Source of the DNA: FLUQ01 sp031548325
Lineage (GTDB): Bacteria; Desulfobacterota; Desulfovibrionia; Desulfovibrionales; Desulfovibrionaceae
Direction of reading: 5' to 3'
Assembly: GCA_031548325.1 (NCBI GenBank)
Contig: JAVBRE010000255.1
Span: forward strand, 1 to 11,355
Length of the DNA: 11,355 nucleotides
Part shown: piece by piece, positions 6,749-11,355 of the stretch
How the letters are laid out: every line of letters starts with the position of its first letter
How positions within the stretch are numbered: the first letter of the stretch is position 1
The notes under the pieces: generated by a model
The model's database searches: none
What the model saw: only the letters and a program-made list of their open reading frames with translations
Told to the model about the DNA's origin: nothing
Position numbers and translations under genes: made by a program

Positions 6749-7651
6749 ATGAGCCACACCGCCTATCCTGCGCCTCTGCCTTTTCGCAAACGGCGCCCCA
6801 TTCTTTTTTTTCTCCTGATCCTTCTCGGCATCCTGGCCCTGGTCTGGGCCGTTTTCGCCGCTCTGCGCCTTGCCGACAGGAAAGGCTTTTTTTCCGGCCC
6901 GCGCCTGGGGCTGATCCGCATCGAAGGGGCGATCATGGACGCGGAAAAATTTACGGCCTGGGCCGGAGCGCTGCAGCGCGACGGCGCCGTGGCCGGAGTG
7001 CTGCTGCGCATTGATTCGCCCGGCGGCGCCGTGGCCCCCTCGCAAGAAATGCACGCGGCCGTAAAACGCCTGGCCGCCGTCAAACCCGTGGTGGTGTCCA
7101 TGGGTACGGCGGCCGCTTCCGGCGGCTATTACGTCGCGGTGGCCGGCAGCGAAATATTCGCCAGCCCCTCCACTTTGACCGGGTCCATCGGCGTTCGCAT
7201 GCAGCTCGCCAATGTGCAGAGTCTGATGAACACTTTGGGCATCAAGTCCGAAAGCATGTCCACCGGCAAGTTCAAGACCACGGGCTCGCCCTTTCAGCCG
7301 CTTACTGACGAAGAACGAAAGTACCTGAACGCTCTTCTGGACGACATGCAGGCCGAATTCGTGCGCGCCGTGGCCGAAGGCCGCAAACTTCCCCCGGAAA
7401 CCGTGTCCGCACTGGCCGACGGCAGGGTTTTTACCGGCCGCCAGGCTTTGGAAGCGAAACTTGTCGACCGCCTGGGCGACCGGGAAGCGGCCTATCTGCG
7501 ACTGGCCGATATCTGCAAGCTGCCCGGCCGGCCGGACCTGCTGGAAGACCCCAAGACCGGCATACCCTGGTGGAAGGAACTGCTGACCGCCCTTGTCGAC
7601 CTGGACGAAGCGCGGTCTCTGGCTGCGCCCCGGTATTTGTTTTATTATTAG
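6749..7651 (+). CDS. sppA: Signal peptide peptidase SppA, short (single-domain) form
   Basis: This is a 300-residue membrane-anchored serine protease of the S49 family that degrades cleaved signal peptides. One N-terminal transmembrane helix (about 17-39, after a basic FRKRR stretch) is followed by the protease domain. IDSPGG (88-93) forms the oxyanion region, GTAAASGGYY (119-128) carries nucleophile S124, and K176 in GKFKTTGSP is the general base. The 52-residue Ser-Lys spacing equals that of Bacillus subtilis SppA. The length matches the short bacterial form, not the tandem 600-residue E. coli enzyme. The start ATG has AAGGA 5 bases upstream; an overlapping ATGA at 6727 leads only to another frame. 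The stop TAG overlaps the first bases of a long hairpin. Confidence 0.92.
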   Translation: MSHTAYPAPLPFRKRRPILFFLLILLGILALVWAVFAALRLADRKGFFSGPRLGLIRIEGAIMDAEKFTAWAGALQRDGAVAGVLLRIDSPGGAVAPSQEMHAAVKRLAAVKPVVVSMGTAAASGGYYVAVAGSEIFASPSTLTGSIGVRMQLANVQSLMNTLGIKSESMSTGKFKTTGSPFQPLTDEERKYLNALLDDMQAEFVRAVAEGRKLPPETVSALADGRVFTGRQALEAKLVDRLGDREAAYLRLADICKLPGRPDLLEDPKTGIPWWKELLTALVDLDEARSLAAPRYLFYY

Positions 7652-7685
7652 AAGTCATTTCATAATTTATTATGAAATGACTTCT
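7650..7685. terminator. Perfect 16-bp AT-rich hairpin at the end of sppA
   Basis: Bases 7650-7665 are exactly complementary to 7670-7685 with a 4-base TTTA loop. The arm begins inside the sppA stop codon. It is the right place for a transcript end, but no T-run follows, so it may act as a 3'-end stabiliser or be a repeat element instead. Its AT-richness stands out against GC-rich neighbours. Confidence 0.55.
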
Positions 7686-7706
7686 GGCGCCGGACGGCAC
7701 TCCGGC

Positions 7707-7752
7707 ACGCCGCCAAAGGCGGCGTAAGCGAACCCGAAACCGCGTTTTCGGG
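7707..7752. repeat. Two small hairpins between sppA and malQ
   Basis: ACGCCGCC (7707-7714) pairs with GGCGGCGT (7718-7725) around an AAA loop. CCCGAAA (7733-7739) pairs with TTTCGGG (7746-7752). With the 36-base hairpin before and the double hairpin after, the 201-base gap 7652-7852 is almost wholly made of inverted repeats. No gene and no convincing promoter were seen in it. Confidence 0.5.
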
Positions 7753-7783
7753 CGAAGCAATCTTCATACATCGGCCATCGGGT

Positions 7784-7832
7784 CAAGGGGCATCGTGCCC
7801 CTTGCAGGAGGAACGGGGGACAGCGTCCCCCG
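7784..7832 (-). repeat. Composite double-hairpin repeat, copy 1
   Basis: Hairpin CAAGGGGCA/TGCCCCTTG (7784-7792 with 7796-7804, 9 bp) is followed 9 bases later by CGGGGGAC/GTCCCCCG (7814-7821 with 7825-7832, 8 bp). Its reverse complement has the same order, the same GCT loop in the G-rich hairpin and the same CAAGGGGC...GCCCCTTG arms as 11286-11336. It is therefore marked as minus-oriented relative to that copy. It lies just upstream of the malQ ribosome-binding site (AAGGAG at 7842-7847) and may reach into the malQ leader. Confidence 0.65.
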
Positions 7833-7852
7833 GTTGTCCATAAGGAGTATCC

Positions 7853-9358
7853 ATGCGCCCACGCCTGAGCGGCGTTCTGCTGCACATTTCATCCTTGCCT
7901 TCCGGCCGGGGCATCGGCGACCTGGGGCCGTCGGCCCACGCCTTTGCCCGCCTGCTGGCGGAATGCAACCAGAGCGCCTGGCAGTTTCTGCCTCTGGGAC
8001 CCACCTCTCCGGCTATCGGCAATTCGCCCTATTCCAGCCCTTCGGCCTTTGCCGGCAACCCGCTGTTCATCAGCCCGGACGTGCTGGTGCAGGAAGGCTT
8101 CGTCTCGTATGCCGACTGCGACGGCGCCTGCCGGGAAGACGGCCGACTTGAAATTCGCGTGGACTACGAGGGCGTGGAGCGGGAACGCGAAACCCTGCTC
8201 GGCGCGGCCTTTGAACGCAACCGCCAGCGTCTGGAAACGGACACGGGCTTTGCCGCGTTCCGGGCCGAACACGGATACTGGCTGGACGATTACGCCCGTT
8301 TCATGACCATCAAAAAAGCCCACGACGGCGCGGTCTGGACGCGCTGGCCCGAAAGGCTGGCACGCCGCGACCCGTCCGCCCTGGCCGCCTGGGACGCGGC
8401 CGAACGCGCGCCCATGCAGCGCGAGCGTTTCATCCAGTACCTCTTTTACCGTCAGTGGACGCAGTTGCGGGCCCTCTGTCATACGCTGGGCGTGCGCCTG
8501 ATCGGCGACGCGCCCATCTACGTGACCCACGACAGCGCCGATGTCTGGGCCAACCCCCGATTCTTCAAGCTGGACGAGATCTTTACCCCCACCGTGGTGG
8601 CCGGGGTGCCGCCCGACTATTTCAGCGCCACGGGCCAGCGCTGGGGCAACCCCGTCTACGACTGGGATGCGCTGCAAAAAGACGGCTTCGGCTGGTGGAT
8701 CCGGCGGCTGGAGCACAATCTGCTGCTTTTCGACACGGTACGGCTGGACCATTTCCGGGGTTTCGCCGGATACTGGGAAATACCCGCGGCGGAAAAAACC
8801 GCCGTCAACGGCAAGTGGGTGAACGCGCCGGGCAACGCCCTGTTCGCGACCTTGGGCCGCCGCATGGGCAACCTGCCCTTTATCGCCGAAGATCTGGGGG
8901 TCATCACTCCTGATGTGCGCGAACTGCAACGCGACTATCGCCTGCCGGGCATGGCCATTTTGCAGTTCGCCTTCGGCGGCGGCAAAAACCCGTATGCGCC
9001 TTTCCGCCTGGATCCTTTCCGTGTGGTCTACACCGGCACCCACGACAACGCGCCCACCAGAGGCTGGTTCTGCCAAGACGCGACGTACGAGGAAAAAGAA
9101 AATCTGGCCGCCTACGTGGGGCATGAGGTGACGGAAGAAAATTGCCACAGGGTGCTGATGCGTCTGGCGCACGCGTCGGTGGCGGGCCTTTCGGTGGTGC
9201 CCATGCAGGACGTGCTGGGGCTGGGCATGGAAGCGCGCATGAACACCCCTTCGGTGGCGGAAGGCAACTGGATCTGGCGCATGCGGGCCGACGACCTGCG
9301 CCCGGAAAGCCTCATCCAACTGACCCGCGCCACCAGTTTGTTCGGGAGAACCCCATGA
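7853..9358 (+). CDS. malQ: 4-alpha-glucanotransferase (amylomaltase), GH77
   Basis: This is a 501-residue cytoplasmic enzyme that transfers alpha-1,4-glucan segments between maltodextrins and releases glucose. It works in maltodextrin or glycogen breakdown. GH77 landmarks in order are QFLPLGPTS (44-52) with GNSPYSSPSAFAGNP (56-70), DAPIYVTHDSADVW (219-232), GVPPDYFSATGQRWGNPVYD (251-270), nucleophile D299 in VRLDHFRGF, acid/base E346 in FIAEDLG, and D398 in YTGTHDN. All catalytic residues are present and the length is that of the short bacterial enzymes lacking the extra N-terminal domains of E. coli MalQ. The ATG has AAGGAG 5 bases upstream. The stop overlaps the ATG of the PFK-2-like gene (ATGA), which indicates translational coupling. 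Confidence 0.95.
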   Translation: MRPRLSGVLLHISSLPSGRGIGDLGPSAHAFARLLAECNQSAWQFLPLGPTSPAIGNSPYSSPSAFAGNPLFISPDVLVQEGFVSYADCDGACREDGRLEIRVDYEGVERERETLLGAAFERNRQRLETDTGFAAFRAEHGYWLDDYARFMTIKKAHDGAVWTRWPERLARRDPSALAAWDAAERAPMQRERFIQYLFYRQWTQLRALCHTLGVRLIGDAPIYVTHDSADVWANPRFFKLDEIFTPTVVAGVPPDYFSATGQRWGNPVYDWDALQKDGFGWWIRRLEHNLLLFDTVRLDHFRGFAGYWEIPAAEKTAVNGKWVNAPGNALFATLGRRMGNLPFIAEDLGVITPDVRELQRDYRLPGMAILQFAFGGGKNPYAPFRLDPFRVVYTGTHDNAPTRGWFCQDATYEEKENLAAYVGHEVTEENCHRVLMRLAHASVAGLSVVPMQDVLGLGMEARMNTPSVAEGNWIWRMRADDLRPESLIQLTRATSLFGRTP

Positions 9359-10599
9359 GCCACATCCAGGAATCGCCTGGCGAACGCTTGTGCATCGTCC
9401 TTGTGGGTCTGCCTGCGCGAGGCAAATCGACCCTGGCCCTGCGCCTGCGCGACGGGCTGGAAGCCGAAGGCGTGCGGGTGCGCATCTTCAACAACGGAGC
9501 GCTCAGGCGCATCCATTACGGCGAAGCGTCGTCCGAACCCTGGTTTTACGACCCTGCCAACGCCGAGGGCAACCAGGCCAGAGACAAACTTTCGCGTATG
9601 AACATGCAGTTGGCCCGGCAGTACCTTGAAACGGAAGGGCATGTGGCCATTCTGGACGCCACCAACGCCAGCCGGACCCGGCGGGAGACGCTGGAAAAAG
9701 AGATGGAGGGCAAACCCGTCCTGTACATCGAATGCGTCAACAACGAGGCGGACCTGGTCGCCGCCAGCATTCAGCGTAAATCCCGCCTGCCGGAATTCGC
9801 CCGCATGTCCAGAGACGAGGCGCTCCGCCATTTTACCCAGCGCATCAGCTATTACGAATCCATTTACACCCCGCTGGAATCCGAAGCCAACTTCGTGCGC
9901 GTGGATACGCTTTACAACCGCATTCTGGAGGAGCAATTCAGCTTCATCGTGCCCTATTACGTGCGCATCCGCGACATCATGGTTTCCGATTGGGTCAACA
10001 ACCTTTACCTGGTGCGACACGGCGAGACCTACTACAATCTGGAAAGCCGCATCGGCGGCAACTCCCCCCTGACCGAGCGGGGCCATGCCCAGGCCCGGGC
10101 CCTGGCCGACCACTTTCGGGACAAGCCCGTGCCCTACATCTTCACCTCCACCCGCATCCGTTCGGAACAGACCGCGACTCCGCTGGTGGCCGACCATCCG
10201 GACAGCGTGCTCATGGCCATGCCCGAGTTGGACGAAATCGATTCCGGCCTGTGCGAAAACATGAGCTATGCGGAGATCCGCGAAAAATACCCCGAAGAAT
10301 ACGCAGCCAGAAGCAAAGACAAGTACAACTATGTCTACCCCGGCGGCGAAGGATACGTGACCATGCGCGAACGGGTGGGCAGAGGCTTTCGCAAGGCGCT
10401 CTTTTTGTCCGGCGCGGCTCCCGGCACCCTGATCATAGGGCATCAGGCCATCAACCGCATGATTCTTTCCCTGTTTTTGTACCGCCGTACCGTGGATGTG
10501 CCCTACATCTACGTGCCGCAAGACAAATATTACCACATTGTGGCCACGCACCACAAAAAGCTGTTCGAGCTGGTGCGTTTCATGGGGCCGCTGCCATGA
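9355..10599 (+). CDS. Bifunctional 6-phosphofructo-2-kinase/fructose-2,6-bisphosphatase-like protein
   Basis: This is a 414-residue cytoplasmic protein with the eukaryotic PFK-2/FBPase-2 domain order. The kinase half (about 10-205) has Walker A GLPARGKS (18-25), FNNGALRR (45-52) and DATNASRTRRE (101-111), all close to animal PFK-2. The histidine phosphatase half (about 216-400) has LVRHGETYYN (219-228) with phosphohistidine H222, RIGG (232-235), TSTRIRSEQTA (264-274), acid E294 in LDEIDSGLCE, YPGGEGY (328-334) and second histidine H363 in IGHQAINR. The segment 291-336 follows the animal FBPase-2 pattern closely. Expected role: make and remove fructose-2,6-bisphosphate or a related sugar phosphate; activity is inferred. 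The ATG at 9355 overlaps the malQ stop and has GGGAG 7 bases upstream; the frame stays open back to 9142 inside malQ, but that extension is rejected. The stop overlaps the next ATG. Confidence 0.88.
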   Translation: MSHIQESPGERLCIVLVGLPARGKSTLALRLRDGLEAEGVRVRIFNNGALRRIHYGEASSEPWFYDPANAEGNQARDKLSRMNMQLARQYLETEGHVAILDATNASRTRRETLEKEMEGKPVLYIECVNNEADLVAASIQRKSRLPEFARMSRDEALRHFTQRISYYESIYTPLESEANFVRVDTLYNRILEEQFSFIVPYYVRIRDIMVSDWVNNLYLVRHGETYYNLESRIGGNSPLTERGHAQARALADHFRDKPVPYIFTSTRIRSEQTATPLVADHPDSVLMAMPELDEIDSGLCENMSYAEIREKYPEEYAARSKDKYNYVYPGGEGYVTMRERVGRGFRKALFLSGAAPGTLIIGHQAINRMILSLFLYRRTVDVPYIYVPQDKYYHIVATHHKKLFELVRFMGPLP

Positions 10600-11282
10600 C
10601 TTCTCTTGCTTCCGTCCTGGCCGCGACGCCGCTGTTCAGCGGACTGCCGCAGGAAGCGCTGCGCGTTTTCACGACCCTGGCCGCATGGAAAGACGCGGCC
10701 AAAGGCCGGATCGTCTTTCACGAGGGGGATGCGGCCGAAACTCTGCACATCGTGGGCACAGGCAAGATAAAAATATTCCGCGCGGCCCCTGACGGTCGCG
10801 AGGTGATTTTGCACCTCTTCGGGCCAGGTGAAATGTTCGGCGAAGTTGCTGTATTGCAGGGGGGCAAATTTCCCGCCTCCAGTCAGGCCCTGGAAAATTC
10901 GCGCCTCGTCAGCCTGCCCCGGCGGGACATCGTCGCGGCTCTGGGCAAAAATCCGGTGCTGGCCCTGAACATGATGGCCGCCCTGGCCACGCGGCTGCGC
11001 GCTTTCAGCGCCAAAATAGAAGCCCTGACCCTGCTGGAAACGCCCCAGCGCCTGGCCGCCTACCTGGTGCACGAAAGCGACGCGCGGGACGGGGCCGAAA
11101 GCTTTCGCCTGGACGTCAGCAAGGGCCTTTTGGCCGCCATGCTGGGCACGGCGCGCGAAACCTTGTCCCGCTGTCTGGCCCGCATGGTCGATCAGGACGC
11201 CATCCGTCTGGAAGGCCGCGACGTGCGTATTCTGAACCGGGCCTATCTGGAAGATCTGGCCAAGGGACTGGAGAAACTGTGA
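10596..11282 (+). CDS. Crp/Fnr-family transcriptional regulator
   Basis: This is a 228-residue regulator. The N-terminal cyclic-nucleotide-binding beta-roll (about 12-115) contains FHEGDAAETLHIVGTGKIKI (41-60), GEMFGEVAVL (78-87) and the region where Crp carries its cAMP-contacting Arg-Ser; here that reads FPASSQAL, so cAMP binding is doubtful. A dimer helix (about 118-145) leads to the C-terminal winged helix; recognition helix TARETLSRCLARM (185-197) has the E..SR pattern of FNR-type DNA contacts. There is no N-terminal cysteine cluster, so it is not an oxygen-sensing 4Fe-4S FNR. The sensed signal is unknown. It is translationally coupled (ATGA) to the PFK-2/FBPase-2 gene, so it is the third gene of the malQ operon and may respond to carbon or energy state. 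Confidence 0.9.
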   Translation: MTSLASVLAATPLFSGLPQEALRVFTTLAAWKDAAKGRIVFHEGDAAETLHIVGTGKIKIFRAAPDGREVILHLFGPGEMFGEVAVLQGGKFPASSQALENSRLVSLPRRDIVAALGKNPVLALNMMAALATRLRAFSAKIEALTLLETPQRLAAYLVHESDARDGAESFRLDVSKGLLAAMLGTARETLSRCLARMVDQDAIRLEGRDVRILNRAYLEDLAKGLEKL

Positions 11283-11285
11283 ACC

Positions 11286-11336
11286 TGGGGAGGCGCTGCC
11301 TCCCCATACCCCTCCGCCAAGGGGCAAGCCCCTTGG
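11286..11336 (+). repeat. Composite double-hairpin repeat, copy 2
   Basis: TGGGGAGGC/GCCTCCCCA (11286-11294 with 11298-11306, GCT loop) is followed 10 bases later by CCAAGGGGC/GCCCCTTGG (11317-11325 with 11328-11336). It starts 4 bases after the regulator stop codon, so it probably lies in the 3' end of the malQ operon transcript and may stabilise or end it, although no T-run is seen within the window. It matches the reverse complement of 7784-7832 in layout. The remaining bases to 11355 hold nothing recognisable. Confidence 0.65.
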
Positions 11337-11355
11337 GACCCTTTCGCGGCGGATC

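Noticed and set aside
7650..7832. CRISPR-like or attachment-site array between sppA and malQ
   Set aside because: The hairpins differ from one another in sequence and are not direct repeats with spacers. No tRNA or integrase is present.
7889..9319. 476-codon open frame antisense to malQ
   Set aside because: The sense frame encodes complete GH77 motifs. Long antisense frames are expected in GC-rich genes, and the translation is low-complexity His/Gly/Val/Arg-rich with no family signature.
9142..9354. N-terminal extension of the PFK-2/FBPase-2 gene
   Set aside because: It overlaps the end of malQ in another frame and has no kinase-family sequence. The ATG at 9355 has a good ribosome-binding site and the typical ATGA overlap.
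9112..10554. 480-codon open frame antisense to the PFK-2/FBPase-2 gene
   Set aside because: Mirror of a clearly coding GC-rich gene. It has no recognisable domains or ribosome-binding site.
9990..10595. Upstream extension of the Crp/Fnr gene
   Set aside because: It is a shadow frame inside the phosphatase domain. The Crp/Fnr homology begins just after the ATG at 10596.
7853..11282. PFK-2/FBPase-2 gene as a simple phosphoglycerate mutase or as pfkA/pfkB
   Set aside because: The histidine phosphatase half carries FBPase-2-type surrounding residues and is fused to a P-loop PFK-2 kinase domain, unlike plain mutases or glycolytic PFKs.

Overview
The window looks like a piece of a GC-rich Gram-negative chromosome. 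The best guess is a Desulfovibrio-like sulfate reducer (Desulfovibrionaceae). The reasons are the overall base composition, strong Shine-Dalgarno sites, compact operons with ATGA overlaps, a bacterial PFK-2/FBPase-2 homologue, and intergenic GC-rich hairpin repeats of a kind I associate with that group. No rRNA or marker gene is present, so the assignment is an inference.

Left part (1-4380): an accessory-looking catabolic module. Three minus-strand genes read in the order HAD hydrolase of the haloacid dehalogenase type II family, PLP-dependent threonine/serine dehydratase-like enzyme, and MHS-family MFS permease. They share a near-consensus sigma70 promoter (3442-3415), and a clear intrinsic terminator (206-175) follows the permease. 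A GntR/FadR-type (FCD) regulator is divergently transcribed from the same intergenic region, and a 12-bp perfect palindrome sits in the spacer of the catabolic promoter. The simplest reading is a small-acid uptake and degradation operon controlled by its neighbour. The substrate is unknown.

Middle part (4381-7651): plus-strand membrane genes. They are an internally duplicated nucleoside-recognition (Gate) type membrane protein, a DUF21/CBS/CorC (HlyC/CorC, CNNM-like) protein, and a short SppA signal peptide peptidase 18 bases downstream. A perfect 16-bp AT-rich hairpin starts at the sppA stop codon.

Right part (7853-11282): a tightly coupled plus-strand operon of 4-alpha-glucanotransferase (malQ), a bifunctional 6-phosphofructo-2-kinase/fructose-2,6-bisphosphatase-like protein, and a Crp/Fnr-family regulator, joined by two ATGA start/stop overlaps. 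This suggests coordinated control of glucan (glycogen/maltodextrin) use with a eukaryote-like fructose-2,6-bisphosphate switch. It is the most interesting biology in the window. The operon is bracketed by two copies, in opposite orientation, of a composite double-hairpin repeat (7784-7832 and 11286-11336).

No rRNA, tRNA, CRISPR array, insertion sequence or prophage gene was recognised. The first 234 bases contain no gene but hold a large imperfect inverted repeat.
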